From Helianthus annuus (Eukaryota; Streptophyta; Magnoliopsida; Asterales; Asteraceae): 64,000 bases of DNA. Made by a program: the position numbers and the translations under genes. Each line of letters starts with the position of its first letter. The first letter of the stretch is position 1. Shown here piece after piece: positions 21,592 to 33,948 of this stretch. The stretch is from positions 110,135,591 through 110,199,590 of the forward strand of contig NC_035436.2 of NCBI RefSeq assembly GCF_002127325.2, given 5' to 3'. The notes beneath the pieces were generated by a model. It had not been told where the DNA came from. It ran no database searches and saw only the letters and a list, made by a program, of their open reading frames with translations.

Positions 21592-24154
21592 TGTGACACC
21601 CCAGGAAAACCAGTGAACGATGTAACTTACCTAGCTTCCTCAGTGAGTGCGTACCAAATTTCGGGACGAAATTTCTTTTAAGTTGGGGATAATGTGACAA
21701 CTCGAGTTTCTAAGATTCCACCTTCGCACTATTGAACATTAATTGTTTTGATTGTTTGTTGACATGACTTGTTTGTTTCACAACTGTACGTGTTTGTAAC
21801 AAGTTAAATCGTATTGTGGTTGGTATGTTATAGATGGTGGGTAGTAAGCGTGTTATTTTTATTAGTGTGTTATGCATTACATTTGAGTATATATATTCAG
21901 ATCATGTCTTATGTTAACATGATATTAGCGATTAATAAAATATAGACATTGTGCCAAACACCCCAACCCGAAAACGCCTAAGTGTTTTCATACGAAATCA
22001 AGGATGGGCCTTGGCCCAGCGGCGAATGTTTTTAGTTCCGTTTATGACTCTTACGCAGAAACGGTATTCAAAACACATTTAGAAAACCCTAATCACCTCC
22101 CATCTTTCTCTCGTTATTCCTTGATCTGACGGCGGCCATCCTTACATTGGAAGTCGGATTGTTTCACCGGTTTTATTATTTCTATTCGGTTAGTAATCCT
22201 ACATATATTTAACTTTATTTTTGCATGGAAAATCATGGTGTCTTGGTTGTTATTGCACCATACCTTTGGTCCAATAGGATTCATTCATAATGAGGGTTGT
22301 CGGCTTTTAATTTTGATTTCAATACATTGATAATTATCCACTAAGGCATATGATTACATTTGTCATATTAAAATAGAAGCCATGTGAGTTCATAGGAATG
22401 TGTAATTCAAAATTAGGTTGAATTCTATCAGTAGGTGCCCTCAAATAAATTGATACTCACATGGGTTTAGTAATGTTTGATTGGTCATGAATTTGTTTTG
22501 AGTGGGTGGATGCAATTGGGGGAATTTTGGCGGCTAGGCAAAGGGGTCCAATCAAAATGAATAGCATGTATTTACTTAGTCATTGTTGGCTAGAAGGTTG
22601 TGGTCCAATGGAGTATAAGGGCATATTTCACATTCCAATACATCAAAAGCCTAAATGGCAGTGCATGGATGATACATATTGGCGGCTATACATGTGCTCA
22701 CTTTGACCAATTATGTTCACAATCAAATCAAATAGGAATCACATGTTAGTAAGTTATTAATAAATGTTTGCTTGTGGGTTGTCAGTATTATGTGCAAATT
22801 AATATAATAATACTTGATAAGTTGTCGGCCATTGTTGTTGACTTCGATGATGATCATGTTTGGTTGTTATAATTATGATGCCAGATGCTCATTTAGGGTT
22901 GTGTGGTAACTGCCTTTTTGCATGAAAACTGATTGTAACCGAAAGATACTTGCCACTCGAAAGATAGTTGTTGTTACTTGCTACTCGAAAGATAGTTGTT
23001 GTTACTTGCTACTCGAAAGATAGTTGTTGGGACCGAAGGATAGCTTTGACGAAAGATAACACATGAACCGAAAGGTAGATGTGCGTCGAAAGATAAGGGT
23101 GGATTCGAAAGATATTGTAGGTTATGAACATGCTTTGAATAATGGAACATATGTTTGATTTATTTGGCATGCCATGCTTGGTGATAAATGTTAATAATTG
23201 TATTCGTGCACACTAGCTGATGATTTAATGTGAAATAATACGTGTTGTGCCGTTATGCAAACTGACTGTTATGTGAACATTAAATTGCATGCGTATCATT
23301 GCGAACATGAACTGATTTGTTATACGTGCATACAATAGGACGTGGTTAATTACTTGTGAGTGCATAACTTTAGCATACCGAGCAAACCAAGGTGAGTTCA
23401 CACTCTTACTAAGGCATGGGATTCCCGGGTCGTGGGAATGGGTTAAAGGTTTCAATTGACTTATAACGTACAAACGCTTTTCCTAGACTATCACCTATCA
23501 TGGTCCTCGGATGTCAGGACGGTTCCGTAGGTTGGGATAACACCTACGTGGTCACATGCCAATTACTATCCTCGATACAAAGGATACGCACGTAAAACCT
23601 ACGTGTACGCATTACTTACTTCTTCCGTAGGTTGGGATAACACCTACGTGGTCATATGCCAATTACCCCATACGCGCTACTGTTCTCGGACGAAGAACAG
23701 GGATAATACGAATAGTCTAGTGGTCACATAACATGGGAAGCCCCCACTTGTATAACTTACTATTGGCCCAGTAGAGCCACCCGTTACTTACTGTTACGCA
23801 TTTACTTACTGTGAACTCGCTCAACTAGTTTGTTGATCATTCTGTTACATGCCTTGCAGATCGTTAGGTACTTGGAGCTTGCACTGGAGAAGCGGGTCGT
23901 TGTGGACAAGGATCGTGGTTTCTACGTTGAATTATTATGACATTTAAAACTATTAACTATTGTTGGATTATTTACTATGCTTCCGCTACACTTTGAAACT
24001 ATGGTTATGTTTTGAACACCAATCGTATTGGATGGATGGTTTACATTTATTTTACTTGATATTAATTACATGTTCTATATGATTGGTGGCTTGATCCTGG
24101 TCAGTCACGCTCCCAAGCGGTGGTACTCCGCGTGTGGATTTTGGGGGTGTGACA
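21592..24154 (+). repeat. Element B 5' LTR
   Basis: Begins TGTGACACCCC and ends GGGTGTGACA. A hairpin and PPT copy lie at 21656-21692, followed by a second TGTGACA at 21693. Nine CGAAAGATA-like words occur at 22935-23125, and two units of a roughly 100-bp repeat with CGTAGGT/ACCTACG arms at 23527-23670. A leader-like segment with AAACCCTAAT starts near 22083. No gene is seen. Confidence 0.93.
21656..21699 (+). promoter_or_regulatory. Second hairpin-PPT-TGTGACA module within B LTR
   Basis: Arms AAATTTCG and CGAAATTT around GGA (21656-21674), then 18 bases with AAGTTGGGGATAA, then TGTGACA at 21693. This copies the true PPT-LTR junction 101 bp inside the LTR. The right LTR has it with the hairpin at 28442-28460. 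Confidence 0.8.
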
Positions 24155-24157
24155 GAT

Positions 24158-24170
24158 TGGTATCAGAGCC
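24158..24170 (+). promoter_or_regulatory. Primer-binding site of element B (tRNA-iMet type)
   Basis: TGGTATCAGAGCC, complementary to the 3' end of initiator tRNA-Met, starts three bases after the 5' LTR. About 300 bases of leader follow before gag, with no gene; its first 100 bases resemble the leader of element A. Confidence 0.93.
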
Positions 24171-24477
24171 ATTGGTTATAGAGAACTTGGTTTTAATATG
24201 GGAAAACGTTTTTATTAAAACCAGACTATAACCAGAACAGTGCTCTCAAACGATCCACAACGACGCTTCGCTCCACGTGCAAGACTCGACATCCTAGGTA
24301 ATAAGGTTTATGTTTGTTAACTGCTTGCTAGAACTGCATAGAACTTTGCTCGTAGTATGCTTACATTACTTTGCTCACAACTTGTTATTGTTTGAGAACA
24401 CATACGTGCTTACACTCTTCTGTCATCGCACTATTCGTGAACCATTCTTACTTATGCTACCTTTGCTGTTCGATCAT

Positions 24478-25455
24478 GTCTGGACGTGTTGACATGACTC
24501 AAGCCCAGTTGACGGCTCTCATTAACGAACAAGTTGCTGCGGCACTTGCAGCCGCACAAGCAGGAGGTATAACCTGCTATTCCAGACCTATTCTAGGATG
24601 TTAGATCCTACTCTCGTGACCCAACTCTCGCGCTTAACCTTGACCTATCTTTCTCGCGCAACGGGTCGGAACGCATAGCAACATGCCTGCACATTCAAGA
24701 ACTTCATGGACTGTCGTCCAAACACATTCAGTGGCCCAGAAGGAGCAGTTGGACTACTCCATTGGTTTGGGAAGCTCGAGTCGGTATTCGAGATGTGTGA
24801 ATGCCCTGAGGCTCGCAGGGTCAAGTACGCCACTGGTACTTTGGAAGAAATCGCGCTAATCTGGTGGAACGCGCAAGTACGGATACTAGGGTTGGCAACT
24901 GCTAACGCCACCCCATGAAACGAATTCAAAGAACGCATTAAAAGGGAACACCGCACACGTTATGACATCCACAAGTTGGAAGTGGAGCTTTACCATTTGA
25001 AAATGACGGGGTCAGGAATTGATGCTTATACGAAACGGATTGTGTCCAACCATGGTGGACCCTCCAAGCAAGCATATCGAATTGTATCACAAGGGTCTAG
25101 CCTCAGAAATTCAGAGCTATGCTACATCGGCTAACCTCGACAACATTCAAGACATTCAGTGTCTTGCTTATCGCCTCACCGATCAGGCAGTGGATCAGAA
25201 TAAACTGCCTAAGCGCGTCAGCGCTACTGCTACAGTCACTCCTTCAGCTACTCCCGCTACTCCTAGTGACAACAAGCGGAAATGGGATGGGTATTCCAGC
25301 AAGGGTTCAGCTACCGTTCGGTCTCAAGCACAACAGCAGCACAAGAATAGCGATCGCCAGAGCACAGCAGAAGCTAAGGATTCAGGAGCCCACGGCTTGC
25401 AAATCGAAATCGCCAGCAGCAACAGCAAGCAGAAATCCCATGCAAAGAAAAGAAG
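24478..25455 (+). pseudogene. gag: Element B gag, broken
   Basis: The start codon at 24478 opens a typical Tekay Gag N-terminus (LTALINEQVAAALAAA) that soon hits a stop. A second frame resumes near 24690 with a retrotransposon gag domain (NTFSGPEGAVGLLHWF, IALIWWNAQVR). A TGA at 24916-24918 and a small deletion with frameshift near 25035 break it again. A third frame (25019-25576) carries the rest, including the basic, Ser/Thr-rich linker KLPKRVSATATVTPSATP. The CCHC zinc knuckles and the whole protease are missing: Gag tail is joined directly to the RT N-terminal region near 25455. Gag would form the particle; this copy cannot. Confidence 0.85.
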
Positions 25456-28402
25456 TTGGAAGACCATCCAGCTGTACGCGACTTTCCTCAGGTGTTTCCT
25501 AAAGATTTACCTGGTCTACCGCCTCATCATCAGGACGAATTTCAAATCGAGCTCGCTCCAGGAGCAGCACCCATAGCTCGAGCACCGTATCGCTTAGCTC
25601 CATCAGAATCGGAAGAACTATCGACGCAGCTACAAGAAATCTTGGATAAGGGATTTATCCGACCTATCTTTTCGCCTTGGGGAGCTACAAGAACTATTGG
25701 ATACCAATTATCGGGGAAAAAAGAAGGATGGCACCTTCGGGATGTGAAATTGATTACTGTGAACTGAACAAGGTCAAAGTGAAGAACCGTTATCCTCTTC
25801 CACGCATTGACGACTTATTCGACCAGTTGCAACGGTCGTGTTATTACTCCAAGATAGACTTGAGGTCAGGTTATCATCAGCTGAGAGTCCGGGATGAGGA
25901 CGTCTCCAAAACCGCTTTCAGAACTCGTTACGGTCACTACGAGTTTCTCGTCATGCCGTTTGGATTAACGAACGCACCTGCAGTCTTCATGGATCTGATG
26001 AACAGGGTGTGAAAACCCTATCTAGACAAGTTCGTCATTGTCTTCATCGACGACATTCTGATGTACTCCAAGAGTCAGGAGGAACTCGAGCAGCGCTTAC
26101 GACTTATCTTGGGAACTTCTTCGAAAGGAACAACTGTACGCCAAGTTTTCAAAATGCGACTTCTGGCTTCGTGAAGTCCACTTCTTAGGCCATGTGGTGA
26201 ACAAGGATGGGATTCATGTCGATCCATCCAAGGTTGATTCGATCAGAAACTGGCCAGCACCACGTACACCGACAGAAATACGCAAATTTTTGGGTTTGGC
26301 GGGTTACTACAGGCGATTTATTAAAGACTTCTCAAAGATCGCGCAACCACTTACTATGCTAACACAGAAAGGTGTCGTTTACGGATGGGGTAATACGCAA
26401 GAGACCGCTTTTCAGTACTTAAAGGATAGGCTTTGCAGCGCACCTATTCCCTCATTGCCAGAGGGCACGGATGACTTCGTGGTTTATTGTGACGCATCGA
26501 TACAGGGGCTTGGTTGTGTATTGATGCAGCGGGATAAAGTTATTGCCTACGCTTCGCGGCAACTCAAGGTTCATGAACGGAACTACACGACGCACGATTT
26601 AGAGCTGGGAGCTGTTGTTTTCGCGCTTAAGATATGGCGACACTACCTGTACGGTACCAGGTGCACGATTTACACCGATCACAGGAGTCTCGAGCATATT
26701 CTTAAGCAAAAGGATTTGAATATGCGTCAACGGAGATGGGTTGAACTTCTAAACGACTATGAATGCGCCATCAAGTATCATCCAGGCAAGGCCAATGTTG
26801 TGGCTGATGCCCTCAGTCGGAAAGACACTCTACCTAAGCGCGTGCGAGCGCTACAGCTTACTATTCAGTCCAGTCTTCCTGCACAGATACGAGCTGCTCA
26901 GTTAGAAGCACTGAAACCCGAAAACGTCAAAGCTGAAGCCTTACGCGGCTCAAGGCAACGCATGGAACAAAAGGAAGACGGCGCCTACTATGTAACGGGG
27001 CGTATTTGGGTCCCACTTTATGGCGGTCTACGCGAACTTGTAATGGATGAAGCTCACAAGTCTCGCTATTCGGTACATCCAGGGTCGGATAAAATGTACC
27101 ACGACATCAGCACTACTTATTGGTGGCCTAGTATGAAGGCTCACATCGCTACGTACGTTGGAAAATGCTTAACCTGTGCGAGAGTCAAGGTTGAATATCA
27201 GAAACCAGCAGGCCTACTTCAACAGCCCAGGATACCACAGTGGAAATGGGAAGAAATTTCCACGGATTTCGTTACGGGCTTACCTAGATCCCAGCGTGGG
27301 AATGACACTATTTGGGTGATCGTTGATCGACTCACAAAGTCTGCTCACTTCTTGGCTATCAAAGAAACGGATAAGTTTTCTACCCTAGCAGACATCTACT
27401 TGAAAGAAGTTGTTTCGAGGCACGGAGTGCCCACTTCCATTATTTCGGATCGCGATGCACGATTCACGTCAGAGCTTTGGCAAGCGATGCACAAATCCTT
27501 CGGCTCACGATTAGACATGAGCACAGCATATCATCCTCAGACGGATGGGCAGTCTGAGCGAACTATCCAAACCCTAGAAGACATGCTTCGAGCGTGCGTT
27601 ATCGATTTCGGCAACGGCTGGGAAAAAGCACCTCCCTTTAGTGGAGTTTTCATACAATAACAGTTACCATACCAGCATTCAAGCCGCTCCATTCGAGGCA
27701 TTGTACGGACGTAAATGCCGGTCACCTCTCTGTTGGGCAGAGGTGGGGGATAGCCAGATTACGGGTCCAGAGATTGTAGTGGACGCCACAGAAAAGATTG
27801 CGCAGATACGACAACGCATGGCGGCAGCACGCGACCGTCAGAAAGCCTACGCGGACAAGCGTAGAAAACCTTTGGAATTTGAGGTCGGAGACCGGGTTTT
27901 ATTGGAAGTTTCACCCTGGAAGGGTGTGGTTCGATTTGGTAAACGAGGCAAACTGAATCCGCGGTACGTCGGACCATTCGAAATCTTAGAAAAGATTGGC
28001 AAAGTAGCCTACAGATTAAACCTACCAGCTGAACTCGGTGCAGTTCACAATGTATTTCACGTGTCGAATCTGAAGAAGTGCCTGTCAGATGAGACCCTCA
28101 TAGTTCCTTTTAAGGAACTCACTATCGACGAGCGGTTGCAGTTCGTCGAGGAGCCAGTTGAAATCACGGACCGGGATGTTAAGGTCCTCAAAAGCAAGAG
28201 AATCCCTCTTGTTCGAGTTCGTTGGAACTCCCGACGTGGCCCAGAGTACACCTGGGAACGCGAAGACCAAATGAAAGAAGAGTACCCCCAGTTATTCAGA
28301 ACCAATGCATCCACTACTGAGGCTGAAGCTACTACTACTGAATTTCGGGACGAAATTCCAAATCAACGGGGGGATGATGTGACACCCCAGGAAAACCAGT
28401 GA
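25456..28402 (+). pseudogene. pol: Element B pol (RT, RNase H, integrase, chromodomain), broken
   Basis: The RT N-terminus starts directly after the gag deletion ([14 protein letters not shown]). A frameshift near 25680, a TGA at 26010-26012 just before the FIDD active-site segment (about 26040-26060), and a frameshift near 26110 break RT. The 26194-27660 frame holds RNase H ([28 protein letters not shown]), the integrase HHCC zinc domain and the DDE core (TDFVTG, SDRDARF, GQSERT). A frameshift near 27640 moves the integrase C-terminus to 27641-28402, which ends in a chromodomain-like segment ([23 protein letters not shown]). The frame runs over the PPT and stops at 28400-28402, 25 bp inside the LTR. 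Protease is absent. Confidence 0.92.
28340..28377 (+). promoter_or_regulatory. PPT-proximal hairpin and PPT of element B
   Basis: Arms GAATTTCG and CGAAATTC around GGA (28340-28358) are followed by 19 bases ending in ACGGGGGGATGA, which abut the 3' LTR at 28378. The hairpin is inside the pol reading frame, coding FRDEI. Confidence 0.88.
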
Positions 28403-31134
28403 ACGATGTAACTTACCTAGCTTCCTCAGTGAGTGCGTACCAAATTTCGGGACGAAATTTCTTTTAAGTTGGGGATAATGTGACAACTCGAGTTTCTAAG
28501 ATTCCACCTTCGCACTATTGAACATTAATTGTTTTGATTGTTTGTTGACATGACTTGTTTGTTTCACAACTGTACGTGTTTGTAACAAGTTAAATCGTAT
28601 TGTGGTTGGTATGTTATAGATGGTGGGTAGTAAGCGTGTTATTTTTATTAGTGTGTTATGCATTACATTTGAGTATATATATTCAGATCATGTCTTATGT
28701 TAACATGATATTAGCGATTAATAAAATATAGACATTGTGCCAAACACCCCAACCCGAAAACGCCTAAGTGTTTTCATACGAAATCAAGGATGGGCCTTGG
28801 CCCAGCGGCGAATGTTTTTAGTTCCGTTTATGACTCTTACGCAGAAACGGTATTCAAAACACATTAAGAAAACCCTAATCACCTCCCATCTTTCTCTCGT
28901 TATTCCTTGATCTGACGGCGGCCATCCTTACATTGGAAGTCGGATTGTTTCACCGGTTTTATTATTTCTATTCGGTTAGTAATCCTACATATATTTAACT
29001 TTATTTTTGCATGGAAAATCATGGTGTCTTGGTTGTTATTGCACCATACCTTTGGTCCAATAGGATTCATTCATAATGAGGGTTGTCGGCTTTTAATTTT
29101 GATTTCAATACATTGATAATTATCCACTAAGGCATATGATTACATTTGTCATATTAAAATAGAAGCCATGTGAGTTCATAGGAATGTGTAATTCAAAATT
29201 AGGTTGAATTCTATCAGTAGGTGCCCTCAAATAAATTGATACTCACATGGGTTTAGTAATGTTTGATTGGTCATGAATTTGTTTTGAGTGGGTGGATGCA
29301 ATTGGGGGAATTTTGGCGGCTAGGCAAAGGGGTCCAATCAAAATGAATAGCATGTATTTACTTAGTCATTGTTGGCTAGAAGGTTGTGGTCCAATGGAGT
29401 ATAAGGGCATATTTCACATTCCAATACATCAAAAGCCTAAATGGCAGTGCATGGATGATACATATTGGCGGCTATACATGTGCTCACTTTGACCAATTAT
29501 GTTCACAATCAAATCAAATAGGAATCACATGTTAGTAAGTTATTAATAAATGTTTGCTTGTGGGTTGTCAGTATTATGTGCAAATTAATATAATAATACT
29601 TGATAAGTTGTCGGCCATTGTTGTTGACTTTGATGATGATCATGTTTGGTTGTTATAATTATGATGCCAGATGCTCATTTAGGGTTGTGTGGTAACTGCC
29701 TTTTTGCATGAAAACTGATTGTAACCGAAAGATACTTGCCACTCGAAAGATAGTTGTTGTTACTTGCTACTCGAAAGATAGTTGTTGTTACTTGCTACTC
29801 GAAAGATAGTTGTTGGGACCGAAGGATAGCTTTGACGAAAGATAACACATGAACCGAAAGGTAGATGTGCGTCGAAAGATAAGGGTGGATTCGAAAGATA
29901 TTGTAGGTTATGAACATGCTTTGAATAATGGAACATATGTTTGATTTATTTGGCATGCCATGCTTGGTGATAAATGTTAATAATTGTATTCGTGCACACT
30001 AGCTGATGATTTAATGTGAAATAATACGTGTTGTGCCGTTATGCAAACTGACTGTTATGTGAACATTAAATTGCATGCGTATCATTGCGAACATGAACTG
30101 ATTTGTTATACGTGCATACAATAGGACGTGGTTAATTACTTGTGAGTGCATAACTTTAGCATACCGAGCAAACCAAGGTGAGTTCACACTCTTACTAAGG
30201 CATGGGATTCCCGGGTCGTGGGAATGGGTTAAAGGTTTCAATTGACTTATAACGTACAAACGCTTTTCCTAGACTATCACCTATCATGGTCCTCGGATGT
30301 CAGGACGGTTCCGTAGGTTGGGATAACACCTACGTGGTCACATGCCAATTACTATCCTCGATACAAAGGATACGCACGTAAAACCTACGTGTACGCATAC
30401 TTACTTCTTCCGTAGGTTGGATAACACCTACGTGGTCATATGCCATTACTGCCTCGGATGTCAGGCACGCACGTAAAACCTACGTGTACGCATACTTACT
30501 TCTTCCGTAGGTTGGGATAACACCTACGTGGTCACATGCCAATTACTATCCTCGATACAAAGGATACGCACGTAAAACCTACGTGTACGCATTACTTACT
30601 TCTTCCGTAGGTTGGGATAACACCTACGTGGTCATATGCCAATTACCCCATACGCGCTACTGTTCTCGGACGAAGAACAGGGATAATACGAATAGTCTAG
30701 TGGTCACATAACATGGGAAGCCCCCACTTGTATAACTTACTATTGGCCCAGTAGAGCCACCCGTTACTTACTGTTACGCATTTACTTACTGTGAACTCGC
30801 TCAACTAGTTTGTTGATCATTCTGTTACATGCCTTGCAGATCGTTAGGTACTTGGAGCTTGCACTGGAGAAGCGGGTCGTTGTGGACAAGGATCGTGGTT
30901 TCTACGTTGAATTATTATGACATTTAAAACTATTAACTATTGTTGGATTATTTACTATGCTTCCGCTACACTTTGAAACTATGGTTATGTTTTGAACACC
31001 AATCGTATTGGATGGATGGTTTACATTTATTTTACTTGATATTAATTACATGTTCTATATGATTGGTGGCTTGATCCTGGTCAGTCACGCTCCCAAGCGG
31101 TGGTACTCCGCGTGTGGATTTTGGGGGTGTGACA
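28378..31134 (+). repeat. Element B 3' LTR with two extra tandem units
   Basis: Matches the 5' LTR except for two additional units (about 99 and 95 bp) of the repeat at 30309-30645, four units against two. Each unit contains CGTAGGT...ACCTACG arms. One unit is a variant lacking some bases. Confidence 0.93.
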
Positions 31135-31139
31135 CGTGA

Positions 31140-32595
31140 CTTCACATTTAATTGACTCAACATGTTAATCTTCACACGACTCACAATATTCACACACACT
31201 CGGTTTTATTTATGAAACATACATAAAATGTGTATGTGCAAACACTCAATGCCACGTCAATGAAATATGCAATATCATAAGCTTGTCATAAGATCTCGTC
31301 TCCACCAACTAACATGCGAATAAGTGTAAATCAAGAGGTCTTTACGGGTTGTAACGTTAGGCTTGGGCGAAGGGTATGGAAGTAGACATATAAAGTGGCG
31401 AAAATGGTTAAAACTCGGTAGTAGCGTTTAACTAGCAACAAAGTATACACCTATACATACAAATGCCTTAAAAAGGCGACTATTGCGCAATCGAGCTTAT
31501 CAACGAAATTTTAACATTTAAGCATTCAAAATTGCTCGATTTTTATCAACTTTACCCTATTTTAGGGTGTTTAATTTTCTGTTTTTTTTAACATACTAAT
31601 TAAACAATAAACTGAAACAGACGCTAGTTAAACGATTATTTTGCCCGAGTTTCAACACTAAAAAGGGGTTTAAAACATATAAAGGCTAAATTTGGCTAAG
31701 TGGGCGATAATGTGGGTAAACAAAGGTAAATGGGAAGGCTCGACAGGGTTAATCCTAAAGGGTAATATAAGGTGAACGGGGAACACAACACAAAGAACAA
31801 GGTTTACACAAAGGGGTAATCTAAGTGCCTTTATCACTTTTACACAAATCCACAAGTTCACGGTCTTAACAAGCATACTAGTGACAAATTCTAAATTACA
31901 CATAACATCCGACTCACTCCTATATCCGAAATGAATAAACAAATATATAACAATAGGCTCAAATATGCTCATGTAACGGATGGAATGGGTAAAAGTGTGA
32001 AAACTATCATGTAAGTTTTTCTTTGTTTGTCACGCTTTCCGGTTTCCTTTTTCAAAAATATTTTGCTTGTCGAGTTTTTTATCAAGTCCGAAGTTTTCTA
32101 AAACACAACCAACCTGTTTATTTACTAATATATATACAAAATACAGGTATTTTTTAATGATTTTTCTGATGATTTTTTTTTTTTAGAAAACAAGGACAAA
32201 CAATGTTAACAAAGTTAACCCCCTCCCCACACTTGAACTTCGCATTGTCCCCAATGCGAAACCAAAATATAGAGAAAAAGGATAATAGTACTCCCCTTAA
32301 GATGATATCTGATGAAACGAGACTTCCAAAGCTATGTCTGTCATATGCTCCGGTCCAAGATATGTCGGATCTGCAAGTATGTCACATGTACACCAAAACA
32401 GAACAATAACAGAATAACATAAAAACCATAATGTACATAAATACTATCAATCCAAACAAAGACATAACAGAAAGTAAAGTGTTTTAAAAATAAAATACAA
32501 TCCGAGGGTGTTTGAAATACTAGGCAAAAAGAACACCTGAAATAACAAGTACTGAAATAATAATAAAAACCACCAATGAACTACACCACCAACTC
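31140..32595 (-). other. K 3' noncoding region between ORF3 and insertion of B
   Basis: No gene is seen. The stretch is A/T-rich. A second PPT-like tract with a hairpin sits at 32220-32260, close to the end of ORF3. The part at 31700-32000 resembles 60-300 of element J. Confidence 0.7.
32220..32260 (-). promoter_or_regulatory. Second PPT-like tract with hairpin in element K
   Basis: On the minus strand arms TTCGCATTG and CAATGCGAA close a GGGA loop (32260-32239). The tract GTTCAAGTGTGGGGAGGGGG follows, the same wording as the real PPT at 21386-21404 but with no LTR behind it. It may be an internal priming site or an ancestral 3' end. Confidence 0.65.
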
Positions 32596-33948
32596 CTACT
32601 CGTCATCACCATCATCGTCTCTCGTGAAGGATGGGCCCGCATCACCATAACCAGGTGGGTTCCACGGTGGGAACTGTGGAGGGTGCTGAAAGTAGTCGGG
32701 ATATGCATGGTGCATCTCCCCGAACAAGTATGAAAATCCGGCACTCACCCCCTGGTATAAGCTCTCCTGGCTACGCCTAAGCTGATCCTGAGTGGCCCTG
32801 AGCTGATCCTGACTAGCCCGGATCTAGTCCTGGCTAGTCCTAATCTGGTCGATGTATGTACCATGCTGCTCCTACGTAACACGCATCTGCTGGAACTGCT
32901 GATAAAACTCAGGCCAATCCTGATGCTGGTGGTACTCATGGTGCTGCGGCTCATGTGGCGGTGTCTGGTGTGGTGGTGTGTGCGGTCCGTGCTGCTGAAC
33001 TGCATGCTGCTCCTGCATCTCTACATCCTCTTCGTCTGCTGGAAGCGGGGGTAACGGGTCCCAGACCTCGTTATTCAGCCCCCTCAACCTATCCCCCCTA
33101 TCAAGCTCTACAATCAACCCCATTGCCTTCAGTGACCTGATGTCGACATGAACCCCCTCGAATATCAGAGTGAGACCCTGAAGCACCTCCTCAGTCATAA
33201 CGTGTTCGTTGTACGCTATTTCGGTCACATACTGACCGCCATGTATCTGACTGCTAGGAGTCCTCCCTGAGCACTTGACAAAGTATTCAGCCATTCGCGC
33301 AGCAAGGTTGATAGGTGCTTGCTCTACCAATGCATATAGAAAGATCAAATCTGGTGTTGGACAGTTACCAAGACTGTCCATGCGACCGCATATTGTATGG
33401 CTAAACACATGGTGCATCACTCGCACCAGAGGGTCTCTAAGTCGCGAGGCCTTTGACATCCTCGGGTTGTAGGGGTCCCCAACAGCATTTGCAGCCCAAA
33501 ATGCATCCCGTGCTGCATCAGAATGGAAGGTGAACTGCTCTGTAAAGACATTGGGATCATCCATGTCTTCTCTAGTGTAAATCCCGAGCCTCCTACCCAA
33601 ACGACTAACCGACCACCTATGCCATCGACCACATAACCTGAAAGCTATCCGCTCCTTGTGGCGGAATTTGGGTCATCGAGCAGCAACCGGCTTTTCGTAG
33701 GCATACGATGCGAAGAACTCTATGGTCAGCTCCAAGTAAACGGGTCGGTTGCAACCGACCAGATTTGTAAGTGGGCGACTCATCATGTTTTCTAATCGGT
33801 CATACTGATTGAGTTCTTGCGTCACCTCCCAATCCAACCATCTAGGGACTCCGAACTGCCCTCTCCGCGCCCATAATGCGTCTCGTTTTGGAATGCATAA
33901 AGCCTCACGCTCGTCGTTGGGATCGCACTGAAGGAAAGGATGGTTCAT
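32596..33948 (-). pseudogene. Element K env-like ORF3 (Athila ORF1-family protein), broken by stops
   Basis: The frame starts at ATG 33948-33946, directly after a good splice acceptor (TTCTCATGCAG), and runs to TAG at 32598-32596, about 450 codons. I recognise the N-terminal half (PNDEREALCIPKRDALWARRGQFGVPRWLDW and FTFHSDAARDAFWAANAVGDP read separately) as the plant ATHILA ORF family. The centre includes SHTICGRMDSLGNCP and LARRMAEYF-like sequence. Then comes an acidic stretch, a His/Pro/Gln-rich stretch and 7-residue repeats of the DQLRASQ type, likely coiled coil. In-frame stops: TGA near 33677 and TAG near 32868 and 32826. The position after integrase matches the env-like ORF of Athila and Calypso elements; no clear signal peptide or membrane segment is visible, so an envelope role is unproven. 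Confidence 0.8.

Larger units (their letters stand above)
21592..31134 (+). mobile_element. Element B: defective Tekay-type chromovirus nested in K
   Basis: LTRs at 21592-24154 (2,563 bp) and 28378-31134 (2,757 bp) are flanked by target duplication CGTGA at 21587-21591 and 31135-31139. The length difference of 194 bp comes from two extra tandem units in the right LTR. The internal part has an initiator tRNA-Met PBS, a broken gag, a pol without protease and a chromodomain-type C-terminus, which places it in the Tekay/Del lineage. Apart from the extra units I saw only about two LTR differences, so insertion is recent although the genes are badly damaged. Confidence 0.94.

Noticed and set aside
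21693..21699. Inner TGTGACA as the true start of LTR B
   Set aside because: The target duplication CGTGA fits the outer start at 21592 exactly, and the right LTR includes the same 101 bp.
22506..22706. 66-codon frame repeated at 29292-29492
   Set aside because: It is identical in both LTRs of B, has no recognisable domain and no coding context.
24158..24170. tRNA fragment or tRNA gene
   Set aside because: The match to initiator tRNA-Met is limited to the 3' end complement, as expected for a primer-binding site; no cloverleaf is present.
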